The notes beneath the pieces were generated by a model. That model had not been told where the DNA came from. It saw nothing but the letters and a program-made list of their open reading frames with translations, and made no database searches. Both the position numbers and the translations under genes were made by a program. A DNA stretch of 64,000 nt, from contig NZ_LGRO01000001.1 in assembly GCF_001280565.1 (NCBI RefSeq), forward strand, positions 1,054,001 through 1,118,000. Reading direction: 5' to 3'. The first letter of the stretch is position 1. Each line of letters starts with the position of its first letter. This document shows, in pieces, positions 1 through 8,781 of this stretch. This DNA is from Sulfobacillus thermosulfidooxidans. Its GTDB lineage: Bacteria; Bacillota; Sulfobacillia; Sulfobacillales; Sulfobacillaceae.

Positions 1-1065
1 ATCATTCGCATCATGGTGCGGCTGTTTCTTCAGCCCATTGCCGGCACCATCATCGACCGCTCCCCATCATTACGGGCGGTGTGGATGGCTTATTTTTTGT
101 CCGGATGGTTTGGGCTCACTGGTGCCATCTGGATCGGTGCAAGGGGTCCGTCAGTTTTCGCGCTGCTCGCCCTCGTGATGATTTTTCAGATATTCGAATT
201 GGTTAGTTCCCCCGGATTGCAAAAGCTTATTCAAGGGGAGCTTTCTCGGTCCGATCTTAATCACTTTCATGGACTACGTCTTGCTGTCACCCGAAGTGCT
301 GCGATTGCCGGTCCGGCACTCGGCGCGGGACTACTTACTAAGGCGGGAAGCATTGTTCCCTTAATCGTTGCCTTTTCGGCCGCCCAGTTTTTCTTAGGAT
401 GGGGTTCCCTTCGAAGTCGCGTGATCCTCCCATGTGTTTCCGCTCATCACCACACGGTGTACACGGTGCTCAAAGAAGGTTGGCAATATGCCCGGACGCG
501 AAAAGATCTGCTCGCGATCTTTGTATTGGCTGCGACCGCTTCCGGGGGGTGGCGCATGGTGGAAATTTTGGTTCCCGCTTTGTCTCACGCCACCGTCTTC
601 GGAACGGGTCTTACGGGTCCTGCCTACAGTGTAAGTGCCGTGGGTTCCATTGCGATGGGATTGGTGCTGTCTCACTATCGCCGTGATTATCCCCTTCGGT
701 GGATTTTATTATCGCAGCTCGTCAATCTGATCCCCTTTGCCCTGTTTATATGGATTCCTAGCCCAACGGGCATTATTATCGCCGTCCTCATGACCGGCAT
801 GAATGCGGATTTTCATGATGTGGTTGTGAGCACGTATTTACAAAAAACGGTACCGCCCGAGTATTACGGCAGAACATCAAGCACCTATCGCACCGTGCTA
901 GCCATCGGAGCGTTACCAGTAGTCATGGCTACGTGGATACACATGATTTCTACGGTCGCTGTGGCTTCCTATGTGAGCCTTGTTTTATTAAGCCTTGGGG
1001 GTATTGTGGTATGGTGGATGCTCCGCTCAGTGGACCGGCATCATTCCCTAACTATACCGGAGTAG
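1..1065 (+). CDS. MFS transporter, 5' end outside the window
   Basis: The reading frame is open from base 1, so the protein starts upstream; the ATG at 13 lies inside the first visible membrane segment and is not a convincing start. The 350 visible residues are a run of hydrophobic segments separated by short basic loops, in the style of the MFS_3 (EntS/macrolide-efflux-like) branch of the major facilitator superfamily. A loop with several Arg residues near residues 135-165 would be the central cytoplasmic loop. The substrate cannot be read from the sequence. The protein is presumably a proton-driven exporter in the cytoplasmic membrane. The gene ends shortly before an 8-base inverted repeat at 1081-1108. 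Confidence 0.8.
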   Translation: MIRIMVRLFLQPIAGTIIDRSPSLRAVWMAYFLSGWFGLTGAIWIGARGPSVFALLALVMIFQIFELVSSPGLQKLIQGELSRSDLNHFHGLRLAVTRSAAIAGPALGAGLLTKAGSIVPLIVAFSAAQFFLGWGSLRSRVILPCVSAHHHTVYTVLKEGWQYARTRKDLLAIFVLAATASGGWRMVEILVPALSHATVFGTGLTGPAYSVSAVGSIAMGLVLSHYRRDYPLRWILLSQLVNLIPFALFIWIPSPTGIIIAVLMTGMNADFHDVVVSTYLQKTVPPEYYGRTSSTYRTVLAIGALPVVMATWIHMISTVAVASYVSLVLLSLGGIVVWWMLRSVDRHHSLTIPE

Positions 1066-1080
1066 CACATTGCCATTTTG

Positions 1081-1108
1081 TACCACAATCTCCACACAAT
1101 TTGTGGTA
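1081..1108. repeat. 8-bp inverted repeat after the first MFS gene
   Basis: TACCACAA (1081-1088) and TTGTGGTA (1101-1108) are perfect inverted copies with a 12-base spacer. No run of T follows on either strand, so it is at best a weak terminator; a regulator site is equally possible. Confidence 0.35.
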
Positions 1109-1199
1109 GATTCGAGGGGGAAAGTTTCGTAGACAGAATGAAGACATTATAACCACTCTGTTCTAGTCTTGGGTAACGATGGTGCTCGTCTTCATAGTG

Positions 1200-1391
1200 C
1201 TATACCGATTTACGCGTATTACGCTTGGCTTTGGTTCGTGATGGTTGATTTGATTGAGGAAAGATATCGATGGACACGATAAATTCGTTATCGGGATAGG
1301 TTTCTACGAAATCGGATAATCCACGTAAAAGATCCGCGGTTTCTTGACGAGTTAAACTTCTTTGCGAAATGGGCAATAAAGGCGCAGTCAT
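1200..1391 (-). CDS. small hypothetical protein, 63 aa
   Basis: The start at 1391 is chosen because AAGGAGG lies just upstream on the minus strand (about 1397-1403), whereas the longer frame to 1475 has no such site. The product begins MTAPLLPISQ, has a short helical stretch rich in Leu and acidic residues (about residues 14-35), then a beta-like stretch, and ends in a very basic tail (KAKRNTRKS). There is no membrane segment and no recognised domain. It stands alone between two MFS genes on the opposite strand. The strong ribosome binding site is the main argument that it is real. Confidence 0.55.
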   Translation of the reverse strand: MTAPLLPISQRSLTRQETADLLRGLSDFVETYPDNEFIVSIDIFPQSNQPSRTKAKRNTRKSV

Positions 1392-1694
1392 GATAGCCTC
1401 CTTAGAGCTATGATAAAAATTTTTCGATTCATTGTAGTGTAGCACACTTTGATTACCGGTTATGCGCTTCATCATCGTGGATTAGGCATTTCAGTCCGGT
1501 ATGAGGATCTGTGAGAGACAATGAGGAACATAGGCTTTATCGTAGTCATGAGCTTGGTGTATTCTGGTTTCTCTTAGACTGTCTTAAAAGCTCCATATCT
1601 CTCCCAATGATTATAATGAATGGGAAAGGACGAGGTGAGGTACCACTTGAAGGTGCCGTAAGCGAGAGCGGGTAAGAAGGAGGATTGCGCTTTC
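1392..1694. other. intergenic region with the divergent control region of the small protein and the DHA2 exporter
   Basis: These 303 bases separate the minus-strand small gene from the plus-strand exporter. They hold the near-palindrome with a TATAAT element described at 1603-1624 and the exporter's ribosome binding site AGAAGGAGGA (about 1675-1684). I see no further gene. Confidence 0.5.
1603..1624 (+). promoter_or_regulatory. near-palindromic operator candidate overlapping a -10 box
   Basis: The 22 bases from CCCA (1603) to TGGG (1624) form an imperfect palindrome: 9 of 11 position pairs match around a central ATTATAAT. The centre contains a perfect TATAAT (1612-1617) pointing at the DHA2 exporter that starts 78 bases later. 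No good -35 is visible. A repressor covering the -10 would fit the usual control of EmrB-type pumps by MarR or TetR proteins, but no such regulator gene is adjacent. Confidence 0.45.
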
Positions 1695-3293
1695 ATGGCA
1701 AGTCGCATGAACGAAACTGAACTCACTGCTAATTGGGGACCAGCCCTATTTGTGTTAGTTATTGGGGGATTTATGGCGATTTTGGATACATCGATTGTCA
1801 ATATTGCCATTCCCAAATTGGAAAGCGTCTTCTCCGTCAATACGCAACAAGTGCAATGGGTTGTGACAATTTATCTTCTGACATTGGGAGCGGTCGTTCC
1901 GCTTGCCGGATGGTTAGGCGAACGATTTGGATATCGCCGAATCTATATGACATCCTTAGCGGTTTTCACAGTGGGCTCAGCGCTTTCCGGATTGTCATGG
2001 AATTTGGGCAGTCTCATGGTCTTTCGTGTCCTACAAGCAACTGGTGGGGGATTGATTATGCCCATTACCATGGCCATGCTCTACCGCATGGTTCCTCGCA
2101 ATCGTATCGGAACGGCAATGGGTATTTGGGGTTTAACTGCAATTGTTGCGCCGGCTATTGGGCCTACACTCGGGGGATATCTGGTTGAATATGTGAATTG
2201 GCGCCTGATTTTTTATATCAACGTGCCGATAGGTATCATGGGTCTGTTTCTAAGTTTGGCCTATGTCCCCCCGTTTATGCCGACCTCGAAAGTTCCATTG
2301 GATACGGTGGGATTTATTTTAGCCGCTGGCGGACTTTTCGGCCTCTTGCTCGGATTATCTGAGGGAGAAACTTGGGGATGGACCTCTGAACCGATTGTTC
2401 TTATTTTAGGCGGGTCCAGTCTATTATTGATACTGTTTGTGTTATGGGAACTGACCACGACCCATCCTCTACTGGATTTGCGTGTGTTTGCCCATGGGTC
2501 GTTTGCCGTAGCCAATATTATCACCGTCATTGTCACCATGGGCATGTTTGCTGGCATTTTTTATGTGCCGTTATTTTTACAAACAGTGGTGGGTTATGGA
2601 GCTCTCGAAACGGGGCTTATGTTAATGCCCAGTGCGCTGGCCACTGCGCTAACCATGGGCTTATCCGGGCGTCTTTATGACAAAATTGGCGCCAAGCCCT
2701 TAGTTATTCCGGGCTTGCTAATTTTAGCGTATACCACTTACCTGTTACATAATCTCAGCGTGAATACTCCCGTCAGCGATGTGGTGTTATGGTTGAGTTT
2801 GCGTGGACTAGGCATTGGGTTAACCATGATGCCAGCAATAACCGCTGGGATGTCCCGCGTTCCCACGGCCTTGGTCGGAACGGGTTCAGCTATTAATAAC
2901 ATTGTGCAACGCGTCGCTGGTTCCTTTGGATTAGCGGTGTTGACAGCGGTTCTTACCCATCAAGAAGCGGTCCATGAAGTCTACTTGTCCTCGGCGTATA
3001 CGCCCATTTCACCGGCTGCCGAAAATTTTTTACATACTTTGGCCCAATATTTTGCGTCGTTGGGCGTGCCATTGAATCAAGTAAACCCACTGGCCTTAAC
3101 TCTGCTGCATGAAAATGTTCTGGAACAGGCTTTTGTCATGGCCATGGATGACGTTTTTGTCTTGGCGTCATGGATTACTTTAACCGGATTAATTTTCGCG
3201 ATTATGTTGAAGAGTTATCATGCCGTTCAAGAATCAGCTCAAAGCTCCTTTCAACCCTCTAGTTCCCCAACTCGGCAGCAAATGGAAGTGTAG
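1695..3293 (+). CDS. DHA2-family (EmrB/QacA-like) multidrug MFS exporter
   Basis: The 532-residue protein has the length and about 14 hydrophobic segments expected of DHA2 drug/proton antiporters. The first segment carries the family motif around LDTSIVNIAIP (about residues 30-41), followed by GWLGERFGYRR, the motif A loop between helices 2 and 3, and an R-V-L-Q-A-T-G-G-G stretch typical of motif B. It should export hydrophobic or toxic compounds using the proton gradient. The ATG start has AAGGAGG about 11 bases upstream. It appears to be a single-gene unit with the operator-like palindrome at 1603-1624 upstream. There is no EmrA-like partner in the window. The substrate is unknown. Confidence 0.9.
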   Translation: MASRMNETELTANWGPALFVLVIGGFMAILDTSIVNIAIPKLESVFSVNTQQVQWVVTIYLLTLGAVVPLAGWLGERFGYRRIYMTSLAVFTVGSALSGLSWNLGSLMVFRVLQATGGGLIMPITMAMLYRMVPRNRIGTAMGIWGLTAIVAPAIGPTLGGYLVEYVNWRLIFYINVPIGIMGLFLSLAYVPPFMPTSKVPLDTVGFILAAGGLFGLLLGLSEGETWGWTSEPIVLILGGSSLLLILFVLWELTTTHPLLDLRVFAHGSFAVANIITVIVTMGMFAGIFYVPLFLQTVVGYGALETGLMLMPSALATALTMGLSGRLYDKIGAKPLVIPGLLILAYTTYLLHNLSVNTPVSDVVLWLSLRGLGIGLTMMPAITAGMSRVPTALVGTGSAINNIVQRVAGSFGLAVLTAVLTHQEAVHEVYLSSAYTPISPAAENFLHTLAQYFASLGVPLNQVNPLALTLLHENVLEQAFVMAMDDVFVLASWITLTGLIFAIMLKSYHAVQESAQSSFQPSSSPTRQQMEV

Positions 3294-3421
3294 GCAGTTT
3301 GATAACGACGAAATAAAGGACGGTAATTGGCATGAATTATTAATCACTGTTAAAACATGCTTTTTATTGGGTAATCCTTTACACTATTAATCAGATAACC
3401 TTATCGGGAGCGTGAACCGGT

Positions 3422-3724
3422 GTGATCGGAGTCATGATAATTACGGGGTTAGGATTGTTCTTAATGGTCGCCTGGTTGCATTATCGGCTGAAACAATTGG
3501 AACGGCAGCAACACCAATTGTTAGGCATGTTTGGCATGGATCCGGAATTAGGGGATTTCGATTTTGATATTCGGATGCTTTTAGCTCAAAATCGACGCGT
3601 CGAAGCGATCCGGTTACTGCGCGAACGACGACAATGCAGTTTGTTAGAGGCCAAGGAAATGGTTGATACCATGGTGCCGTTGCATAAAACGACCTCATTG
3701 GCCGATTTTCGCAAACGGCTTTAA
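3422..3724 (+). CDS. small membrane-anchored protein with an L7/L12-like C-terminal segment
   Basis: This 100-residue product starts at GTG with GGGAG 12 bases upstream. Residues 4-19 form one membrane helix, followed by a charged helix (about 20-38). Residues 58-80 (EAIRLLRER...SLLEAKEMVD) closely resemble the helical part of the ribosomal protein L7/L12 C-terminal domain, a pattern also found in small Firmicute proteins annotated as L7/L12-like. The function is unknown; the fold suggests a protein-protein interaction module facing the cytoplasm. It has its own terminator at 3752-3776, so it is probably transcribed alone. Confidence 0.65.
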   Translation: MIGVMIITGLGLFLMVAWLHYRLKQLERQQHQLLGMFGMDPELGDFDFDIRMLLAQNRRVEAIRLLRERRQCSLLEAKEMVDTMVPLHKTTSLADFRKRL

Positions 3725-3751
3725 CCCTATATATTTCTCACCGATCTATTC

Positions 3752-3776
3752 CCGCCATGGATATGGCGGATTTTTT
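3752..3776 (+). terminator. rho-independent terminator of the L7/L12-like gene
   Basis: CCGCCAT (3752-3758) pairs with ATGGCGG (3763-3769) across a GGAT loop, followed by A and six T residues (3771-3776). Confidence 0.85.
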
Positions 3777-3902
3777 ATGGCTCTTTTTTGTGAGAATCGA
3801 CTGCACGGGCCAATGATTAGAATTTTTGTTGTCACTCTGTTAAGATAATCTGCATTGAGTTCGGGTCTTTTTGTGCGTCCTGGTCTTAAGGTGGTGAATG
3901 CT

Positions 3903-5951
3903 ATGGAATATCGTTTTAAAAAATCGTCAAGAGTGTTTTTAGCAGAAAAGACCACATTATCCTACGTCTTAAGGACCATTGACGAAGGATTGGAGCGTCT
4001 ATTAACCGCCGATCGTCAGCCGGTTACGGGAGCCAATGACATTGCTGTCTACGAGGCGGTGGCGCGGGGAGAACAAAAATGGTTTGAAGAATGGAATCGG
4101 CATCGCGCTAGCCCTTATTATGGACGATTGGAATATATTGATCACGATGCAAACGATATGATCGAAGTGGTTTATATCAGTAAATCCCAGCGTTCTTTAT
4201 CGTTTCGTGATGATACGGGACGCATTATCACTGTGATACCATGGAACGTGCCTGTGGCCAAAATGTATATCACGCACCGGTCTGTGTCGGATCTATGGGA
4301 TTTGAAACGGGTTACACGTCTTGTTATTCAGGCGGCAACGCTTGATGAAGTGACAGATCTTTATCGCGATGCCAGCCTTCCCGATTTGGAGGATACAGGA
4401 GAATTTATTGAGTCCCATATGTTTGAGAAAAGTTCTGGAGGCAAACTGGCTGATATTGTAGCGACGTTGCAAGAAGAGCAATATGACTTAATTGTTCAAC
4501 CCATGCTGGAAAGCCTTGTGATTAATGGGGGCCCTGGCAGCGGCAAGACCGAAATAGCGCTCCATCGTGTTGTTCATTTATTGCATTCCCAATCCCTAAC
4601 GGCTAAGCAAATTTTGTATTTAGGTCCGTCTGCGCCCTTTTTGCGCTATGTTTCTGATATTTTGCCGTCGCTGGATGCAACAGATATTGTTTTACATGAT
4701 GTGGCGACGTGGGTATCGTCCTATGCTGGCATGCCTGTTCGCACTCAGATGATGTATCAAGAGGAAAGCAAATTATATGACCCCGCATTTGTAGATTTTT
4801 TGGACCGGTGGTTTCCAGGGTATCTTGAAGAAGTTGCTGAGCAATTAGGTCCTTTACAGATGGAATTTGTCGTGGACAGTTTGAGTGGTAAACAAACTCG
4901 GATAGCCAGTTTGTCGTCCCGAGATCTGACTCGTATACTTGCTTCGGCAAAATCGTTGTCTCACGGTGTGGAATTGCTTCGCGAGCGGTGGACATCGGTT
5001 GTGGAAACCGCACTGATTGGCTCGGAATCTCACGAATTTCAAGCAACCATGAGTCAAGCCGGTCAACGGTTCACCGCGTGGCTGGCTAGTGCTCACGTGC
5101 CTGGGGACATGAATGAGATCAAACCTCTTTATAGCGTAGTCCGTAAACAATTTGGGATATCATCACCATTGTCGTTACAGGGAACATGGGGATTAGCCGA
5201 TGCTCTGGGGCTATTATATTTGTCTACGAAGATTTTTTCTCCGCAGCAGCACTATGCCCTCATTGTTCTGGATGAAGCTCAAGATTTACCTGCCGTAGGA
5301 TTCGCGCTGGTGCGTCAACTCTTAACAGCGAATGGATCCCTTACCGTGGTTGGAGATCCCTATCAGCATTTAACAGATTTTTCTCAACCGCTATCGTGGG
5401 AAACTTTAGCTCAGCAATTACACGCTCGGTACATTGTTCTCAAAGACAATTATCGTTCCCGTGCTAAAGTCGTCCAACTAGCTAATGCGGCCCATCCTGC
5501 TGGAATCGAACAGCGTGCCCGGCGAGCTGGGGGGATTATTCACCCTCCATATTCTTTGCGACACCACGCAGCAGAAAAATTGATGCACGAAATTGAGCGT
5601 CTCGGGAATCGATATTCCGGCCAAATTGCTTTAATTTTTGCCAATAAGATTCCTCATTATTTGCGAGAAGAGCTGTTTGCCTTGCAACCCGAACCCCTTA
5701 AAATGGCGGTAGAACCTGCAGATCCAGAAGGATACCAAGTGATTATCAGCACCGTAAAATATGCCAAAGGATTAGAATTTGATGCGGCTATATTGGTTGC
5801 CGAGAGTGCGACAGCTTTTGAACCCGTATTAGGTGGAGCATATCAATTGTACACGGCCATTTCTCGGGCGCGCGAAGAAGTTATGATGTATGGGTTAGGG
5901 CATACGCCTTTACACTATCAAACCATATATGAGTCCTTATGCCATGAGTGA
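3903..5951 (+). CDS. helD: HelD-like superfamily 1 helicase (RNA polymerase recycling factor family)
   Basis: The start at ATG 3903 is preceded at 5 bases by AAGGTGGTGA, a very strong ribosome binding site; an upstream TTG at 3855 has none. The 682-residue protein has an N-terminal region with the HelD-type motif PYYGRLEY (about residue 69), Walker A GGPGSGKT at 209-216, Walker B LDEAQD with D457 and E458, and a C-terminal motif near TAISRARE. HelD proteins are UvrD-like ATPases that enter the channels of stalled RNA polymerase and release it from nucleic acid; this is family knowledge. The sequence is more divergent than B. subtilis HelD, so a general UvrD-like DNA helicase is the alternative. 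It stands alone and is followed by a weak inverted repeat. Confidence 0.8.
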   Translation: MEYRFKKSSRVFLAEKTTLSYVLRTIDEGLERLLTADRQPVTGANDIAVYEAVARGEQKWFEEWNRHRASPYYGRLEYIDHDANDMIEVVYISKSQRSLSFRDDTGRIITVIPWNVPVAKMYITHRSVSDLWDLKRVTRLVIQAATLDEVTDLYRDASLPDLEDTGEFIESHMFEKSSGGKLADIVATLQEEQYDLIVQPMLESLVINGGPGSGKTEIALHRVVHLLHSQSLTAKQILYLGPSAPFLRYVSDILPSLDATDIVLHDVATWVSSYAGMPVRTQMMYQEESKLYDPAFVDFLDRWFPGYLEEVAEQLGPLQMEFVVDSLSGKQTRIASLSSRDLTRILASAKSLSHGVELLRERWTSVVETALIGSESHEFQATMSQAGQRFTAWLASAHVPGDMNEIKPLYSVVRKQFGISSPLSLQGTWGLADALGLLYLSTKIFSPQQHYALIVLDEAQDLPAVGFALVRQLLTANGSLTVVGDPYQHLTDFSQPLSWETLAQQLHARYIVLKDNYRSRAKVVQLANAAHPAGIEQRARRAGGIIHPPYSLRHHAAEKLMHEIERLGNRYSGQIALIFANKIPHYLREELFALQPEPLKMAVEPADPEGYQVIISTVKYAKGLEFDAAILVAESATAFEPVLGGAYQLYTAISRAREEVMMYGLGHTPLHYQTIYESLCHE

Positions 5952-5957
5952 GCGTAA

Positions 5958-5982
5958 CGGAGGACTAATTAAAAGGCCTCCG
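5958..5982 (+). terminator. weak stem-loop after the HelD-like gene
   Basis: CGGAGG (5958-5963) and CCTCCG (5977-5982) are inverted copies 13 bases apart. There is no T-run after it, so termination is uncertain. Confidence 0.3.
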
Positions 5983-6072
5983 ACACTCAAACCATAAAGC
6001 AGTATAATACAAATTAGTAAGCAGTACGAATTTTTGAGATGAAAAACAAGACGATAAAGGGAGGAAATACTT

Positions 6073-6282
6073 ATGTGGTTTCGACGACGTCCTCGTGTGC
6101 CCCTATGGGTTTGGTTTTTAGTCTTATTCGGTCTTAAGAGTTGGGTCCGACGTGGGTTGTGGAGTAACATGTCCGACGAGCGGCGCGAAAACTACCGGCG
6201 TAAACGGCATGAGTTTTTACGTAAATTAGATGAAGCCTATGCGGTTTGGGATGAGCCTGAGGATATCAATCCGGAATCATAA
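6073..6282 (+). CDS. small basic membrane protein, 69 aa
   Basis: AAGGGAGG lies about 10 bases before the ATG. The product opens with a basic stretch (WFRRRPR), then one hydrophobic helix (about residues 9-22), then a strongly charged helix (about 30-55) and an acidic tail. This is the layout of a small single-span protein with its C-terminal helix in the cytoplasm. I do not recognise a family. It lies 48 bases upstream of the UbiB-like kinase gene on the same strand and probably shares its transcript, so a membrane role linked to that kinase is possible but unproven. Confidence 0.6.
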   Translation: MWFRRRPRVPLWVWFLVLFGLKSWVRRGLWSNMSDERRENYRRKRHEFLRKLDEAYAVWDEPEDINPES

Positions 6283-6330
6283 GGTTACAAAAACGAAGAT
6301 TGATGAACAAGATCAATAAAAGGATGGACT

Positions 6331-8049
6331 GTGACGTTGCCCTCACAACTGAAACGGACGTTAGCGATTTTTCGTTTGGCCTTGTCCTATTGGCGGGATT
6401 ACCGGAAAATTGAACGCGTCGAGCGACAAAAGCCGCCGGATGCCGAACAAGTCATTCAAGACATTTACCGACAAGGTGGAGTTCGATTTCGCCAGGAGGC
6501 CTTGCATTTACAAGGCCTCATTATTAAAGTGGGACAATTTTTAAGTGCCCGGACGGATGTGTTACCGTTAGCCTTCACCAAGGAATTACAACAGTTGCAG
6601 GACCAAGTGCCTGCTGCACCTTTTGAAGATATTCGCGAATTGATTGAAAACACCTTTCACAAACCCTTGCGAGAAATTTTTACGGACTTCGAGCCGGTAC
6701 CGGTTGCTGCCGCTTCATTGGGACAAGTTCATAAGGCGCGTCTCGTCGGGACGAATGACCGAGTCGCAGTCAAAGTGCAGCGTCCCAATATACGGGAGTT
6801 AGCCAAGACAGATCTCAAAGCCCTGGCACGCGTCATGGCTTTCTTACGGCGGTGGACCAAGGTAGGCCGACGCATTGATACGGTTAAACTTTTTGAGGAA
6901 TTTCGGCAATCCGTCTACCGAGAACTTGATTACATTCAAGAACAAGAACATTTGTTACGATTTAAGAAGAATTTTTCAGATTGGCCAATGATTAAAGTGC
7001 CTAATGTTTACCCGGATTATGTCCATTCTACTGTTCTAGTGATGGAATATGTTGAGGGGATCAAACTCACCGACATCGAGGAATTACGTCAACATGAATT
7101 AAATCCTCATCAATTGGCTTCGGTACTCATTGAAGCTTATTTAAAACAAATTGTCGTGGATGGCTTTGTGCAGATTGATCCACATCCTGGAAACTTTCTG
7201 GCAGGATTTGATGGACGACTGATATTCCTAGATTTTGGCATGATGAGTGACATTGTGCCCGAACACATCGATGTGTTCGGGCGATTGGTGGAATATGCGT
7301 TGGCACAAAATGCCCATGGCGTTGTCGATTGCATGATCGACCTGGGCTTTGTGCGTCCGTCGGCCAATTTAGAAGTATTGACGCGAGCTGTTTCCGTGAT
7401 GTTAGCCCGTATTGCAGGTGTTCCGCTTCAAGAAGGTCCTGCCTTAACAGCTCTAGTGCACGATTTTCAAGATTTTCTTTATGAAGAACCGTTACAATTT
7501 CCTGCGCATTATATGTTTTTAGGTCGAGCCATCGGCATGTTATTTGGTCTGGTTTCGACGTTAGATCCCGATTTAGATTGGATGGCATTGTTAAAAGATA
7601 AGGCATTGCCCATGATTAACGAACGACGTGTGTTATGGGATAATCGCTATTATCAATTGTTACGGGAACAGGTGGAACGATTGTTTGGTCCTACCGGAAA
7701 ACTTTTATGGGATCGTAGTGCCCAAAAAGTTGTGCAATGGGGACAAATCGGTTTGCGTTTACCCGAAACCCTCGACAAAAGTCTATCACGCGTTGCCTAT
7801 GGGGCGATCGAAACCCGTCCGGATGTCACGGCCATCCTTCGACGACTGGATTACTTATCACAGCAACTTACTTTGGCAACCTTATTAGGGTCAGCCGGAG
7901 TCATGGCAGTTTTAGCGGCCTTATGGCATGGTCACCATTTATGGGGATTCTCTGGAATCTTTTATGTGGCTAGTGGATTGCTCGCCATCATAGGCCTGGG
8001 TAAAATATTTAAATTGAGACGTTTTCATTCCCGAAGACGGCAACAGTAA
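6331..8049 (+). CDS. AarF/UbiB (ABC1) family atypical kinase
   Basis: The 572-residue protein shows the family signatures: the KxGQ segment (IKVGQFLSARTDVLP, about residues 65-79), the Ala-rich loop AAASLGQVHKA (about 128-138), the lysine strand VAVKVQRP, the catalytic-loop motif DPHPGNF (about 283-289), and the LDFGMM metal-binding Asp. Two hydrophobic segments close the C-terminus (about residues 515-560), as in bacterial UbiB. Family members bind ATP at the membrane and support isoprenoid quinone or other lipid metabolism. The start is GTG with AAAGGATGG upstream. It follows the 69-residue membrane protein and is the last gene on this strand before a hairpin. Confidence 0.88.
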   Translation: MTLPSQLKRTLAIFRLALSYWRDYRKIERVERQKPPDAEQVIQDIYRQGGVRFRQEALHLQGLIIKVGQFLSARTDVLPLAFTKELQQLQDQVPAAPFEDIRELIENTFHKPLREIFTDFEPVPVAAASLGQVHKARLVGTNDRVAVKVQRPNIRELAKTDLKALARVMAFLRRWTKVGRRIDTVKLFEEFRQSVYRELDYIQEQEHLLRFKKNFSDWPMIKVPNVYPDYVHSTVLVMEYVEGIKLTDIEELRQHELNPHQLASVLIEAYLKQIVVDGFVQIDPHPGNFLAGFDGRLIFLDFGMMSDIVPEHIDVFGRLVEYALAQNAHGVVDCMIDLGFVRPSANLEVLTRAVSVMLARIAGVPLQEGPALTALVHDFQDFLYEEPLQFPAHYMFLGRAIGMLFGLVSTLDPDLDWMALLKDKALPMINERRVLWDNRYYQLLREQVERLFGPTGKLLWDRSAQKVVQWGQIGLRLPETLDKSLSRVAYGAIETRPDVTAILRRLDYLSQQLTLATLLGSAGVMAVLAALWHGHHLWGFSGIFYVASGLLAIIGLGKIFKLRRFHSRRRQQ

Positions 8050-8074
8050 GTTGTGTCTTTGAGAAGAAAAAGAA

Positions 8075-8112
8075 GGGCTATAGATGGTTGATTTGTTCCC
8101 ATAGCATAGCCC
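8075..8112 (-). terminator. terminator of the UPF0145 gene (minus strand), possibly bidirectional
   Basis: GGGCTAT (8075-8081) and ATAGCCC (8106-8112) are inverted. Reading on the minus strand, the stem is followed by TTCTTTTTCTTC, a good U-rich tract for the gene ending at 8128. On the plus strand A residues follow first, so the UbiB transcript may be stopped less well. Confidence 0.7.
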
Positions 8113-8127
8113 CAAAAATTTCTTAAC

Positions 8128-8580
8128 TTATTTCACTTGCAAGGTGATTTGGCGACCGGAGAGTTCACTCACCTTTTTGACTGCGGTTCCTGTTGCAACA
8201 ACTTCCATGATTTCTTCGGACCGATGAATAATTTCCACCTGGACATTAATGATGCTGTCAGCCCCTAATGCGTCGGCTTCGGCTTTCATGCGTTGCAAGG
8301 ATAGTTCGCGGGCCGCATACATGAGTTGTGTCAACTGCTTAAGTTCACCACGTTGAAGCCCTTTGAAAGCGGTGGCAATTCCACCTGACACGCCCATGCT
8401 CATGACCGAATTGCCTAAAACGAATCCTAAGGGTTGATATCCGGCATCAACGAGCAACCAGAAATCCATAGCACTTAAATTACTGGTTGCGGCACCGGGA
8501 TGGCTTTGCAGTTGTTTTAATTCTTCTTCAATTTCACCCATTCCCGTTAATTGATTGTTATTACCACCCAGAAAAGCCAT
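8128..8580 (-). CDS. YbjQ/UPF0145 family protein
   Basis: The 150-residue protein has the family's conserved features: VLGNSVMSMGVSG (about 55-67), a helix with ARELSLQRMKAEADALGADSIINVQ (about 88-112), and a closing strand with EVVATGTAVK. UPF0145/DUF74 proteins form pentameric rings and are annotated as putative heavy-metal-binding domains; their true role is unknown. The N-terminus carries an extra segment of about 30 residues before the domain. AAGGAGG precedes the ATG by about 9 bases on the minus strand. It is a single-gene unit with its own terminator at 8075-8112, convergent with the UbiB gene. Confidence 0.8.
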   Translation of the reverse strand: MAFLGGNNNQLTGMGEIEEELKQLQSHPGAATSNLSAMDFWLLVDAGYQPLGFVLGNSVMSMGVSGGIATAFKGLQRGELKQLTQLMYAARELSLQRMKAEADALGADSIINVQVEIIHRSEEIMEVVATGTAVKKVSELSGRQITLQVK

Positions 8581-8712
8581 TTGCGGATCCTCCTTATTTC
8601 AGATTCCTGATATATGTTAACAAATTTTTCCGGTCAGGTCCTGCTGGAAGTGTGTTCGAGATCATCTTGAAATTCGTACGGGGCCGGTATGCGGTATTAG
8701 ACGGCATCACGC

Positions 8713-8718
8713 TATAAT
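8713..8718 (+). promoter_or_regulatory. -10 box for dinB
   Basis: A perfect TATAAT lies 64 bases before the dinB start. No convincing -35 and no LexA-type box were seen in the 200 bases upstream. Confidence 0.5.
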
Positions 8719-8781
8719 AGACAGGGGTGTACAGGGAAAAGCTTTAACCTGGGCCAATGGTAAAGGTTCCTTAGAGCGGAA

